A stretch of DNA of 52,569 bases from Verrucomicrobia bacterium UBA3841 (GCA_002392765.1 DGHT01000008.1:7520-60088); one strand, 5' to 3'. Counted from the stretch's first letter, positions 16,373 to 25,737 are shown. Made by a program: numbers and translations. Notes: a model not told the origin generated them from the letters alone.

Positions 16373-18637
16373 ATGAAGCGGTTGTTTGTCGGCGCAGTTT
16401 TCATTGCGATTGCGGGTTTGTCGCTGTCAGTTACAGCCGCCGAAGGCGTCTGGCGGCGGATCGACTACCCCGACTACACGCGGCGGTGGCCGCAGATGAA
16501 GGGCGTGATGCTTGGCTCCTCGACCGAGAAGGAGTTTACGGACCTCCGTTCCATGGGCGCCAACCTCGTTCGCTACCAGATGAACGCCGACTGGAAGCAG
16601 TTCGCCGGCGAGGCGGATCCAGTCGCCGCGTTCAACAAATGGCTGGACGGGCGGCTCGACCATCTGGACGAGATGCTGCCGTGGGCGCGGCGCTGCGGCA
16701 TCAAGGTATGCGTCGATATGCACACCCATCTCGGCGGCTTCACGGACGAGAAGAACAACTCCGATATGATCTTCGTGGAGAAGAAGTACGAGGATCTGCT
16801 CGTAGCCACATGGGAGAAAATCGCAACGCGGTTCAAAGGGAATCAGGACGCAATCTACGGTTACGACCTCTTCAACGAACCGATCAACCGCGAGAACAAG
16901 CTCACAAAGAGGAGATGGCGCGCAGTGATGTGCCGCACAATCGACGCAATCCGCGCGATAGACCCCGTGACGCCGATAGTCGTGGAGCCAAACTGCCACG
17001 CCTCGCCGCGCGGGTACGACGTGAAGAACATCTACGGACTCAAGGGCTTCGAGCCGCTGCCATACGACAACCTCATCTACTCGGTACACGTTTACCAGCC
17101 GATGGAATATACGCATCAGGGCATTCATCAGGCAAAGGACGCATATAAGCCGGTCGCGTATCCGAACGCGGAGAAGGGGTGGGACAAGGAGTTTCTGCGC
17201 AAGCAGCTTCAGAGCGTCCGCTACTTCCAGCTCAAGACCGGCGCGCGCATCTACGTCGGCGAGTTTTCCGCCGCCGCCTACGCGCCCGGCGCGGAGAAGT
17301 ACCTTGCCGACCTCTGCGACCTGTTCCTTGAGTTCGGCTGGGACTGGACATACCACGCCTTCCGCGAATCGACGTGCTGGAGCTTCGAGCACGAGGGCGC
17401 GAGTTTTGACACGATGAAGCCGGCGTCAGTAAAGACGAAGCGCCGCGAGGTCATCGAGAAATACCTCAAGGACGACCGCATCCAGGGCTTCGTGGCCGGG
17501 CAGATCAAGTACCCGGCGCGGCTTTCGCCCGAAAAGCGCTTCCGCGGTGCGCAGGATCCCTATCCTCACCAGGGCAACAGGATGGCAGACGCAAAGGCGC
17601 TCGGCATGAACATCATACGGGCTGGAGTTGGATTCCTTGGACCAGATTGGGCACACCGCCATGTCTGGCCAGTTGACGACAAGGGACGTGCGGTGGACGT
17701 TTCCGACGAGGCGATTCGGCAATGGATTGCGAACGCCGAAGCGAATCTATTGGTTCTGAAGGAGACGCTCGACAAAGCGCAGGCGCTCGGCATGAAGGTC
17801 GTGGTCACCGGTCCCGCTCCGGGCAAGTGGCTGACGACCGATGCATTGATGGAGCGGATGTATTTTCAGGATCCGGAACTACTCGCGCTGATGGTGTCGT
17901 TCTGGCACAAGACGGCCAAGGCGTTCAAGGGGCACCCCGCGCTCTACGGCTATGACATTGTAAATGAACCTCTGAACCGCGAGTATCCAAAGAGCCGCAT
18001 CAAGCATCGCGACTTCATGATACTGTGCGCCCGCGCAATCCGCGACGAAGATCCGGATGCGACAATCATCGTCGAGTGCAACGCGGACGGCGCGCCGGCG
18101 GGTTTCGACTGCAAGTCCCGCTATGGGTTCGTCGCAATGACGCCGATTCCGTTCGACAACGTGATCTACTCCGTGCACGTCTACCAGCCGATGGGCTTCA
18201 CTCACCAGGGCATAGGCAAGAAGAAGGACGAGTACCTCCACCATTCCTATCCGACGACGCAGGCGAAGCTGGACGAGAACCGCCAGCGCTTCCCCGGCGA
18301 CCTCGGCAAGGACACCGGCAAGCCGGAGGACTGGAACAAGGACTACATCCGCAACGCGATCAAGTCCGTGCGCGAGTTCCAGCTCAAGTATGGCGCCCGC
18401 ATCTATGTCGGCGAGTTCTCGGCGGCGAGCTGGACGGACGGCGGCGACCGCTATCTTCAGGATGTCACCGATCTCTTCGAGGCGTATGGTTGGGACTACA
18501 CCTATCATGCTTTTCGGGAGAACGTCATCTGGTCGCTCGAACACGAGGGCGAGGAAAACGCCTCGCTCCGAAAGGCCAAGGAGGAGACTCCCCGCATGAA
18601 GGTGATGAAGGCCAAGTGGGCGCTTAATGCGCGGTAG
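16373..18637 (+). CDS. Secreted enzyme with two tandem GH5 domains
   Basis: The 754-residue product has a signal peptide (MKRLFVGAVFIAIAGLSLSVTA) and two homologous GH5 cellulase-like TIM barrels. Domain 1 has acid/base Glu169 (YDLFNEP) and nucleophile Glu297 (IYVGEFS). Domain 2 has Glu532 (YDIVNEP) and Glu681 (IYVGEFS). Each also carries the YSVHVYQPM segment. All four catalytic acids are kept, so both domains should be active endo-beta-glycanases (cellulose, mannan or a related substrate). ATG 16373 is chosen over ATG 16367 because GGGAG is 8 bases before it but only 2 before the other. The two halves look like an internal duplication. Confidence 0.88.
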   Translation: MKRLFVGAVFIAIAGLSLSVTAAEGVWRRIDYPDYTRRWPQMKGVMLGSSTEKEFTDLRSMGANLVRYQMNADWKQFAGEADPVAAFNKWLDGRLDHLDEMLPWARRCGIKVCVDMHTHLGGFTDEKNNSDMIFVEKKYEDLLVATWEKIATRFKGNQDAIYGYDLFNEPINRENKLTKRRWRAVMCRTIDAIRAIDPVTPIVVEPNCHASPRGYDVKNIYGLKGFEPLPYDNLIYSVHVYQPMEYTHQGIHQAKDAYKPVAYPNAEKGWDKEFLRKQLQSVRYFQLKTGARIYVGEFSAAAYAPGAEKYLADLCDLFLEFGWDWTYHAFRESTCWSFEHEGASFDTMKPASVKTKRREVIEKYLKDDRIQGFVAGQIKYPARLSPEKRFRGAQDPYPHQGNRMADAKALGMNIIRAGVGFLGPDWAHRHVWPVDDKGRAVDVSDEAIRQWIANAEANLLVLKETLDKAQALGMKVVVTGPAPGKWLTTDALMERMYFQDPELLALMVSFWHKTAKAFKGHPALYGYDIVNEPLNREYPKSRIKHRDFMILCARAIRDEDPDATIIVECNADGAPAGFDCKSRYGFVAMTPIPFDNVIYSVHVYQPMGFTHQGIGKKKDEYLHHSYPTTQAKLDENRQRFPGDLGKDTGKPEDWNKDYIRNAIKSVREFQLKYGARIYVGEFSAASWTDGGDRYLQDVTDLFEAYGWDYTYHAFRENVIWSLEHEGEENASLRKAKEETPRMKVMKAKWALNAR

Positions 18638-18685
18638 CGGATAGCAGTTAGCGGTTTGTTGTTAAGCGTTGGAAAAAGGGGGGAA

Positions 18686-18721
18686 ATGAAGACGATATGC
18701 GGAACAATCCTGGCGGCGGTG
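18686..18721 (+). repeat. Signal-peptide DNA module, copy 1
   Basis: From its ATG the gene carries the stretch containing TGCGGAACAATC and CTGGCGGCGG, encoding MKTICGTILAA. The same bases head the genes at 22275 and 24247 and the remnant at 27193, while the sequence upstream of each ATG differs. Confidence 0.85.
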
Positions 18722-20356
18722 GTGTTGGGAGGTCCGCGCTCCGTCGCGGCAGCGGACGCGCTGGAGCGCGTCCCTCCCGTGGCTGGCGAACCGCTGATGC
18801 TGATGAGGCTTCGGGCGCCCCACACGGCTGACGACGCGCAGTGGGCGAAGACGTTCAAGGCGATAGCTGACAACCGCGGCGCATGCGACGAGGTGTGGTT
18901 TTCCACAGGCGTCGGGTTCCCTGAAATGGACTGGCACCGGGAACACGTAGAGCGGCTCTCGCGCTATGCGGCTGAGCTGCGCGGCGTGGGCATCGTGCCG
19001 AGTCTCCAGTTCCAGGCGACAATCGGGCATGGCGACGATGCAACGGAGATGGAGCGATTCGAGGGAAAGACGTGGAGCGGCTTCACGGGTTCTGGCGGCG
19101 TGGAGAGCAAGCGCTGTAACTGTCCGCGCCAAGGCGCGTTCCTCGACTATATGCGCGATACGGCGAGGCTCTACGCCTCTTTTAGGCCGGCCTGGGTGTG
19201 GCTCGACGACGACCTTCGGATCAACAACCATAGTCCTGGTTCCACAGGCAAGGACATCGGATGCTGGTGCCCTACATGCCTTGCGGCGTTCAACGCAGAG
19301 ACGAACGGCAAATGGACAAGAGAGACGCTTGCGGCGGCAATCGCAGAAGATGCGACGTTGTACGACGCATGGGAGAGGTTCAGCTTCGCCGGTATTGCCG
19401 AGGTCGCGCGCACCATCGCGGAGGCGGTGCACGGGGTCTCGCCGGAGACGCGGCTCGGGCTTCAGCACTGCTGGTGGCGCAACGACTCCCAGCTTGCCGT
19501 CTTCAAGGCGATGCATGAAGCGACGGGGCTTCCCGTCGGGTCACGTCCGGGCGGCGGGATGTACTACGACCAGGATCCCAACCAACAGCCTATGAAGGCT
19601 GTTCTTGAGGCGCTCCAGATGAAGATGCTTGGCGCGCCTGAATGGATCGGCTGCTGGTGTCCGGAGGTGGAGTCGTGGCCGCGCGCGTTCGCAAGCCGCA
19701 CCGTTCAGGGTCTTCTCGTGGAGAGCCTGACAAGCCTCGCCTACGGAATGAACTCTCTCAGTTTTCTGATTGTCGATACGCGATCGGAGACGGACGAGTG
19801 GTATGCTGAGAACCTGCTTGCGCCGCTGGCGGCGGAACGCGGCGTTCTGGAGGGCTATCGCGACTGGAACCGCGACACGGTGCCAGCCGGAATCTCGGAC
19901 GGGTCGGGCGCATCTGCGGACAAACTGTATAACTATGCGCTTACGGGGGTTCCCGTCGTGCCAGGTGTGGGGAAGTCATACGGCGTCATTCCGGCTGACG
20001 CCTTGACGATTGACATATCGTCACAGACCTCAAAGAACCTTTGCGATCTGCGGCGACAGGCGGACGAACGTGCGGGCGGACGTCTGCCTGTGATCGTTCG
20101 CGACCCGTCCGTCGGACTTGTCGTGCCACGAGTTAAAGACGGACGGCTCAAGAGTGTCATGATACTCAACGCGCGCATCGACGTGCAGAAACCTACGACG
20201 CTCCTGCTTCGCGGCGTTCCAGAGGACGTGACGAGCGCGACATGGCGGGCGCTGCGCAATCCGCCTGTCACGCTCCCCCTGCGGCGCGAGGACGGCGAAA
20301 CGCTCGTGACGCTGCCGGAGATATCCGCCTGGAACGCTGGATGGTTGGCGTTGTAA
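18686..20356 (+). CDS. Secreted putative TIM-barrel hydrolase, family not recognised
   Basis: The 556-residue product starts with the shared ICGTILAA signal peptide. It contains features of clan-A-like hydrolases of unassigned family: GIVPSLQFQATIGHG, FRPAWVWLDDDLRI, the cysteine pair CWCPTCLAAFN, GLQHCWW and an LxxEVESW-like stretch in WCPEVESW. The Asp-rich WLDDD and the Glu of PEVES are candidate catalytic acids, but this is inference. The C-terminal part (about residue 440 on) looks like a beta-sandwich. AAGGGGGG sits just before ATG 18686. It is followed after 15 bases by a GH36-like gene and probably acts on the same glycan. Confidence 0.6.
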   Translation: MKTICGTILAAVVLGGPRSVAAADALERVPPVAGEPLMLMRLRAPHTADDAQWAKTFKAIADNRGACDEVWFSTGVGFPEMDWHREHVERLSRYAAELRGVGIVPSLQFQATIGHGDDATEMERFEGKTWSGFTGSGGVESKRCNCPRQGAFLDYMRDTARLYASFRPAWVWLDDDLRINNHSPGSTGKDIGCWCPTCLAAFNAETNGKWTRETLAAAIAEDATLYDAWERFSFAGIAEVARTIAEAVHGVSPETRLGLQHCWWRNDSQLAVFKAMHEATGLPVGSRPGGGMYYDQDPNQQPMKAVLEALQMKMLGAPEWIGCWCPEVESWPRAFASRTVQGLLVESLTSLAYGMNSLSFLIVDTRSETDEWYAENLLAPLAAERGVLEGYRDWNRDTVPAGISDGSGASADKLYNYALTGVPVVPGVGKSYGVIPADALTIDISSQTSKNLCDLRRQADERAGGRLPVIVRDPSVGLVVPRVKDGRLKSVMILNARIDVQKPTTLLLRGVPEDVTSATWRALRNPPVTLPLRREDGETLVTLPEISAWNAGWLAL

Positions 20357-20371
20357 GGAAAAGGAGCGGAG

Positions 20372-22165
20372 ATGGCAACATTGATGCTTGCGGCGGTTGC
20401 CGCGTTTTCGTTCGGCGAGGTGAAGGTCGAGTGCGAGGCCCCAGCCGATGGTTGGAGGGTGTCGCTCGTGCGCGAGGTCGCGCCAGACGGCGCGGAGATT
20501 GCAAAGTTCTCGCTCGACTCCGACGTGGCGAGGGTTCCGCCGAAGACATGGCTTTCACTCGACGTTCCGCAGGTGGGCATGCACAACGCATGGAGCGTGA
20601 ACGGCCTCGAATGCGGCGTGCGCGCAAACTGGGAAGGGTGGTCCATGACCGAGGTCTCGCAGGGGTTGCCGGTGTTTGTGTACTTCGACGGTAACGACAC
20701 GAGCCACTTCGCAGTTGCCGCCGAGGAGTGCATCCGCCACCTCCGCTACGGCGGCGGAGTCCGCGAGGAGGGCAGTATGCTCAGCGTCCGCATCTGCTGG
20801 TTCGACGCGGCGGAGGAGCCGCTCAGACACTACGAGACGCGTGTGAGGTTCGACGCGAGTCCGAAGTACTTCGGCGACGCGGTGCGCGAGTCTGTCGCAT
20901 GGGTGGAGAAGACGGCAGGATGCGTTCCGTGCAAGGCTCCCGAGGCGGCGTTCGACCCGCTCTACTCAAGCTGGTACTGCTTCCACTGCGATGTACATGA
21001 CGCCGACCTTGAGGCGGAGCTTGCCATTGCCGCGAAGCTCGGCATGAAGACGTTCATTGTCGACGACGGCTGGCAGTACGAGGAGGGCGCACCGGTCGGT
21101 TATCCCTACTGCGGAGACTGGCGTCTCGCCAGGGGCCGGTTCCCCGACATGGCCGCGCACGTCAAGCGTGTTCAGGACATGGGAATCAAGTACATGATGT
21201 GGTATTCCGTGCCATTCATCGGATTCAAGAGCGAGAACTACGACCGTTTCAAGGGGAAGTACCTCTATGAACTGGGCTCACACGGCGCGGCCATTCTCGA
21301 TCCGCGCTTTCCAGAGGTGCGCAAGTTTCTTGTCGACACCTACGTAAAGGCGCTGAAGGAATGGAACATAGACGGATTCAAGCTAGACTTCATCGACAGG
21401 ATTATCGTCAAGGGGGAGGATCCTGCCGCGAAGGACAACTATGCAGGGCGGGACATGAAGTCGGTGCCGCTCGCCGTGGACCGGCTGATGTCCGAGATAA
21501 ACGAGGCGCTGACGGCCGTCAAGCCGGATATCCTCGTCGAGTTCCGCCAGAAGTACGTGGGACCCGCCATACGGAAGTGCGGCAATATGCTTCGCGTCAG
21601 GGACTGCCCCGGCAACATGAGCCGCAACCGCTTCTCGATGGCAAACCTCCGGCTCGTCTCCGGCAATGCAGCCGTCCATTCCGACATGCTGGAGTGGAAC
21701 TTCAAGGAGAGTCCAGAAGTGGCGGCGCGGTATATCATCAACGCGATGTTCGGAGTCGTGCAGTATTCCGTCATGCTTCGCGACGCACCGAAGGAGCATC
21801 TCGACATGATCGCGAAGTGGATCAAATTCTCGCAGGACCACCGCGAGACGCTGCAGAACGGGAAATTCACGCCGCACCACCCGGAGCTTCAGTATCCGAT
21901 CATAGAGGCCGAGGGCGACGGCGAGGTTGTGATCGGCCTTTATGACGATGGTCGCGTCGTGGATGTAAAGACAGACAAGAGGACATTCGTGATGAATGCC
22001 TCCGGCAAGGACTCGTTCGTGATGCGCCGCGACGGAAAACTCTCCGAGGTGGTATGCAAGTCCGGCGACTGGATTGAGATTCCCCCGGATTCAGTGTGCC
22101 CCGCGCCGCCGCCGCTGCAGCAGGAGCACCGGCGAAGATATGGGGCGCAGCGAAATTACTGGTAG
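20372..22165 (+). CDS. Secreted GH36-like alpha-galactosidase homologue, copy 1
   Basis: The 597-residue product has a short signal (MATLMLAAVAAFSFG), an N-terminal beta-sandwich and a clan GH-D barrel. The barrel has SWY, FIVDDGWQYEEG, GDW, FPDM, KYMMWYSVPF, nucleophile Asp339 (FKLDFID) and acid/base Asp411 (RVRDCPGN). Such enzymes release alpha-linked galactose or related sugars. AAGGAG lies 6 bases before ATG. The natural end of the fold appears to be near residue 572 (GDWIEIPPDS); the last 25 residues (PPPLQQEHRRRYGAQRNYW) have no counterpart in the paralogue at 22275 and may be a fusion to remnant sequence. Confidence 0.82.
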   Translation: MATLMLAAVAAFSFGEVKVECEAPADGWRVSLVREVAPDGAEIAKFSLDSDVARVPPKTWLSLDVPQVGMHNAWSVNGLECGVRANWEGWSMTEVSQGLPVFVYFDGNDTSHFAVAAEECIRHLRYGGGVREEGSMLSVRICWFDAAEEPLRHYETRVRFDASPKYFGDAVRESVAWVEKTAGCVPCKAPEAAFDPLYSSWYCFHCDVHDADLEAELAIAAKLGMKTFIVDDGWQYEEGAPVGYPYCGDWRLARGRFPDMAAHVKRVQDMGIKYMMWYSVPFIGFKSENYDRFKGKYLYELGSHGAAILDPRFPEVRKFLVDTYVKALKEWNIDGFKLDFIDRIIVKGEDPAAKDNYAGRDMKSVPLAVDRLMSEINEALTAVKPDILVEFRQKYVGPAIRKCGNMLRVRDCPGNMSRNRFSMANLRLVSGNAAVHSDMLEWNFKESPEVAARYIINAMFGVVQYSVMLRDAPKEHLDMIAKWIKFSQDHRETLQNGKFTPHHPELQYPIIEAEGDGEVVIGLYDDGRVVDVKTDKRTFVMNASGKDSFVMRRDGKLSEVVCKSGDWIEIPPDSVCPAPPPLQQEHRRRYGAQRNYW

Positions 22166-22240
22166 TTCCGCGATGGATGGGGCGACGATTCGTCCTTCCG
22201 CGTGTGGCTACCGATTGAAAAGGTGCCGGAAAGTTTGTGA
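22166..22240 (+). other. Open remnant after the GH36 stop codon
   Basis: After the TAG at 22163 the same frame stays open for 24 more codons (FRDGWGDDSSFRVWLPIEK...) and ends in TGA. The peptide looks protein-like, so this may be the 3' end of a deleted gene. Nothing else is seen before the next gene at 22275. Confidence 0.4.
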
Positions 22241-22274
22241 GTGAGGGAATCTGCAAGAAAGGATGGCTGTGTAA

Positions 22275-22328
22275 ATGAGAACCATATGCGGAACAATCTT
22301 GGCGGCGGCGATTGCCGCGGGCGCAGTG
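22275..22328 (+). repeat. Signal-peptide DNA module, copy 2
   Basis: The first 54 bases of this gene differ from those of the gene at 24247 at only 3 positions, including silent sites, although the mature proteins are unrelated. Confidence 0.9.
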
Positions 22329-24131
22329 GCGGACGTGATGGACAACAAGGCGGCTGTTATCAGGACGGTCGAGACGTCCTTTGCGGGGACGGCCGAGATA
22401 ACGTGCGACGACACAGGCGGATGGGCGTTCGACGTTTCGGCCTCGGTCGATGACGGACGAGATGTTGTGGAGGTGCGTATTTCGCGTGCGGACGATGCGC
22501 CGCCGCCGAAGTTCGGAGTGTTCTTCCGTGTGCCCGGGGCGGGAGTCCAGAATGTCTGGACGAGCGACCACGGGACGGACGGCATGCACCTCTGGCCGCG
22601 GCTGTGGTGGAACTGGAAGGCCATGTACCGTTCCGAACTTGCGTCCGAGATGCCGATTGCCGTAGGATTCAATTCGGCGGGCGTCTCGCCCGTCGCCATA
22701 GCCTGCAGCGAGGCGATGGAGCATCTGGCTTTCGGCCTTTACGCCGAGGAGCGCTCGTGCGACGTGTTCGGGCGCTGCGAGTTCTTCACGAAGCCGGCGG
22801 CGGCGCGCAGGTCGTATGTCGCGAAGGTCATGCTGGACAGGCGCGGACGCGGCTGGGCCGAGACTGTGACGGCGTGCTCCAGATGGGTCGCGAAGGAGAA
22901 CGGCTTCAAGACGGCCGACGTGCCGGATGCGGCGTTCGATCCGCTGTACTCGACATGGTACGCGTTTCTCCAGGATGTTCATGCGGACGAGCTGGAGACG
23001 GAGGCGAAACTCGCCGCCGAAGTCGGCATGAAGACGATGATTCTCGACGACGGATGGCAGAAGGAAGAGTCGAAGGGCTTCTATACAGCGACGGGCGACT
23101 GGATGCCGGTCAAAAGCCGATTCCCGGACATGAAGGCTCATGTCGCCAAGGTCCACGATGCGGGGCTCAAGTACATGCTGTGGCTTTCCGTGCCGTTCAT
23201 GGGCTGCGAGGCGAAGAACTATCCGCGATTCAAGAAGATGCTGCTCACGGACGGCGACACGGGCGTTCTCGACCCGCGCTTCCCTGAAGTGCGCGAATAC
23301 CTCATCTCGACTTACGAGCGGGCGGTCGGCGAATGGGGCTTCGACGGCCTCAAGCTCGACTTCATCGATGCATTCAATCTTCCAAAGGAAGACCCTGCGA
23401 TCAAAGACAACTTCGCCGGACGCGACTACCGCTCGGTTCCGGAGGCGCTAAACCGCCTCATGAAGGACATAAGGGCGCGTCTTGTGAAGATCAACCCCGG
23501 CGTGCTGCTGGAGTTTCGCCAGCACTACTGCGGGCCGGCGATTCTGCAGTACGGCAACATGATGCGCGCCTCGGACTGTCCGGCCGACCCTGTCGCGAAC
23601 CGCCGCCGCATCTGCGACCTGAGGCTGACGTCCGACAAGATAGCCGTTCATTCCGACATGCTCGTATGGAGTGCGGCGGAAACTCCGGAAGGGGCGGCTC
23701 TGCCGATCCTGAACGCGCTTTTCTCGACGATACAGTATTCGATGGTGCTTGCAAAAGTCTCTCCTGAGCACCGCAGGGTGATCGCGTTGTGGATCCGCTT
23801 CTCGCAGGAGCACCGCGAGGCGCTGCTGAAGGGCGCGTTCCGTCCGCACCACCCTGAGCTCGTCTATCCATGGGTCGAGGGCGAAAGCGCGCTCGAGCGT
23901 GTCGTCGCCGTGTACGCCGAGGACGTATGCGCTAAGGCGGGTGGCCCCGACAGACCTGTGTTTATCGTCAACGCGACGGGCAAGGCGGGCGTACTCGCCG
24001 AGCTGGCGGCGAAGCCGTCGAAGGTGGAGTACTTCAACGTGTTCGGGGAGAAGACTGGTGAGATGTCTGTCTCGGCGGGTCTTGTCCGGCTTGACGTCCC
24101 GATGTCGGGCTACGCTAAAATCGCATGGTGA
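22275..24131 (+). CDS. Secreted GH36-like alpha-galactosidase homologue, copy 2
   Basis: The 618-residue product is a paralogue of the protein at 20372 behind a different signal peptide (the ICGTILAA module). Shared blocks include AAFDPLYSTWYAF, MKTMILDDGWQKEE, YMLWLSVPFMG, LDPRFPEVR, KLDFID with nucleophile Asp362, and RASDCPADP with acid/base Asp434. Both catalytic residues are kept, so it should be an active retaining glycosidase of clan GH-D. The N-terminal sandwich differs clearly between the two copies, which suggests different substrates or glycan contexts. It lies in the same direction as its neighbours, 109 bases after copy 1. Confidence 0.82.
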   Translation: MRTICGTILAAAIAAGAVADVMDNKAAVIRTVETSFAGTAEITCDDTGGWAFDVSASVDDGRDVVEVRISRADDAPPPKFGVFFRVPGAGVQNVWTSDHGTDGMHLWPRLWWNWKAMYRSELASEMPIAVGFNSAGVSPVAIACSEAMEHLAFGLYAEERSCDVFGRCEFFTKPAAARRSYVAKVMLDRRGRGWAETVTACSRWVAKENGFKTADVPDAAFDPLYSTWYAFLQDVHADELETEAKLAAEVGMKTMILDDGWQKEESKGFYTATGDWMPVKSRFPDMKAHVAKVHDAGLKYMLWLSVPFMGCEAKNYPRFKKMLLTDGDTGVLDPRFPEVREYLISTYERAVGEWGFDGLKLDFIDAFNLPKEDPAIKDNFAGRDYRSVPEALNRLMKDIRARLVKINPGVLLEFRQHYCGPAILQYGNMMRASDCPADPVANRRRICDLRLTSDKIAVHSDMLVWSAAETPEGAALPILNALFSTIQYSMVLAKVSPEHRRVIALWIRFSQEHREALLKGAFRPHHPELVYPWVEGESALERVVAVYAEDVCAKAGGPDRPVFIVNATGKAGVLAELAAKPSKVEYFNVFGEKTGEMSVSAGLVRLDVPMSGYAKIAW

Positions 24132-24145
24132 GGCTGTTGTTGTGG

Positions 24146-24199
24146 GGACAGACCCCGCGTGACGGCTTGGCTGTGGGTGGTTTGCGAAACGGCGGGCGG
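24146..24199 (+). repeat. 3' repeat, copy 1 (GGTTTGCGAAACGGCGGGCGG)
   Basis: About 54 bases after the GH36 gene closely match 25585-25636 after the esterase gene. The conserved core contains the small palindrome GTTT-GCG-AAAC. Neither copy has the T-run of a Rho-independent terminator. Confidence 0.8.
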
Positions 24200-24246
24200 A
24201 TTCCGAAAAAACGGGCTTGAAGAAGAAAAATAGGAGTGCGGAACAA

Positions 24247-24300
24247 ATGAGAATTATATGCGGAACAATCTTGGCGGCGGCGGTTGCCGCGGGCGCAGTG
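24247..24300 (+). repeat. Signal-peptide DNA module, copy 3
   Basis: Copy of the ICGTILAA-encoding stretch, 51 of 54 bases identical to 22275-22328. The homology begins at the ATG; the bases upstream do not align. Confidence 0.9.
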
Positions 24301-25575
24301 AGGGCGGAAGTGCCGAAGACGGGGGATGGCAGGGTCGAGCTTGTGAAGGCCGAGGAGGTGCATGCCCGAAATGGTGTCGGCAATTTTATCGCGAAGCTCG
24401 AGGCCGGGAAGCCCGTGACGGTCGCATATCTCGGCGGCTCCATAACCGAGATGAGCGGCTGGCGCAACATGACGACCGACTGGCTGCGCAAGACGTATCC
24501 TGCGGCTGAGGTCGAGGAGGTGCATGCGGCAATCGGAGGCACGGGATCGGGACTTGGGGTCTTCCGCCTCGGGCATGACGCGCTGTCGAAGAACCCCGAT
24601 CTCCTTTTCGTCGAGTTCGCGACGAACGACAGCAGCGAGTCCGCTGAGAGCATTTGGAGAAATTTCGACGGCATCGTCCAGCAGACGTGGAGGAAGAATC
24701 CAAAGACAGACATAGTTTTTGTCTATACGATCACGACGCGCATGATGGGCGAGTACGGCTCCGGCAAGATGAACCACGCGGCGAGCGCGATGGAACATCT
24801 TGCTGGTTATTACGGAATTCCGTCCGTCTGCTTTGGTCCGCGCGTTACGGAAGAGGTCAAGGCTGGTCGTCTCATCATGAGCCTTGGCGAAGTGCCGACC
24901 GCTGTTCCGAAGGAGACGCCTGATCGCGACAGGCTCATCAACGAGGAGCTGAAGAAGAAGGGACAAACGCTCTTCGCGAAAGACGGCGTGCATCCTGCGC
25001 TCCCTGGACACGAGTTCTACTTGAAGAGCATAATCGCCGCATTCGAGGCGATGCGGGCGCTTCCGCCTGCCGACCACGCGCCGTTTGTCGGCAAGCCGTT
25101 CTTCGATGGAATGCTTGCTGAGGCGAAGATGGTGCCGATAGACGAGGCGATGCTTGTCGGCAAAGGGTGGACGAAGCTTGCGGAGAACGAGCCTGAGCAG
25201 AAGTCGTTTGAAAAGCGCGGCGGACAGTTCTGGCGCGCCGACCGTCCGAGTGCGAAGCTTGCATTCCGCTTCCGCGGCACGAAGTGCGGCGTTTACGATT
25301 TGCTTGCGCCGAAGGGGGCGAACGTGCGCATTACGGTGGACGGCAAGGTGACGCGCGAGTCGTGTCCGCGCTTCGATTCCTACTGCTGGTACACGCGGCT
25401 TGCGCCATTGTGGGTCTTCGACGGCGAGGAAGGCGAGCACAGCGTGGAGATAGAGGTTCTTGAAGGGCAGCCCGACCGCACACTGGTAAAGAAGGAGCCG
25501 ACGGACACGTCAAAGTACGACGGCACTTGGTTCCAGCCCTGCCAGATCATGGTTGTCGGCGATGTCGTCGATTAG
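24247..25575 (+). CDS. Secreted SGNH/GDSL-family esterase
   Basis: The 442-residue product has the shared ICGTILAA signal peptide and an SGNH hydrolase domain: block I YLGGSIT with nucleophile Ser65, block II IGGTGSG, block III ATND and block V DGVHP with Asp246 and His249. A C-terminal region of about 140 residues (from FWRADRPSAKLAFRF) looks like a beta-sandwich with sugar-binding potential. Such enzymes remove acetyl or other acyl groups from polysaccharides, which fits among the glycosidases here. The start at 24247 is preferred over an in-frame codon 30 bases upstream because the signal module begins there. Confidence 0.85.
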   Translation: MRIICGTILAAAVAAGAVRAEVPKTGDGRVELVKAEEVHARNGVGNFIAKLEAGKPVTVAYLGGSITEMSGWRNMTTDWLRKTYPAAEVEEVHAAIGGTGSGLGVFRLGHDALSKNPDLLFVEFATNDSSESAESIWRNFDGIVQQTWRKNPKTDIVFVYTITTRMMGEYGSGKMNHAASAMEHLAGYYGIPSVCFGPRVTEEVKAGRLIMSLGEVPTAVPKETPDRDRLINEELKKKGQTLFAKDGVHPALPGHEFYLKSIIAAFEAMRALPPADHAPFVGKPFFDGMLAEAKMVPIDEAMLVGKGWTKLAENEPEQKSFEKRGGQFWRADRPSAKLAFRFRGTKCGVYDLLAPKGANVRITVDGKVTRESCPRFDSYCWYTRLAPLWVFDGEEGEHSVEIEVLEGQPDRTLVKKEPTDTSKYDGTWFQPCQIMVVGDVVD

Positions 25576-25584
25576 AGCCCCGAC

Positions 25585-25636
25585 GGGACCCCGCGAATCG
25601 GCTGGATTGCGGATGGTTTGCGAAACGGCGGGCGGC
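25585..25636 (+). repeat. 3' repeat, copy 2
   Basis: This sequence after the esterase stop matches 24146-24199, including the core GGTTTGCGAAACGGCGG. Both copies directly follow genes that start with the ICGTILAA module. Confidence 0.8.
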
Positions 25637-25737
25637 GGCGCGGCCAATGCGTGCCAGAGGGTTGTGTCTGGTGTAAAAATCGCCAATATGTGTATTTTAT
25701 GTCGTCATGAAAATCTATAAATTGTGTAGATTGCCGA

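Noticed and set aside
22163..22165. Recoded TAG (for example pyrrolysine) in the first GH36 gene
   Set aside because: The paralogue needs no such residue, the sequence after TAG is not GH36, and no recoding genes are in the window.
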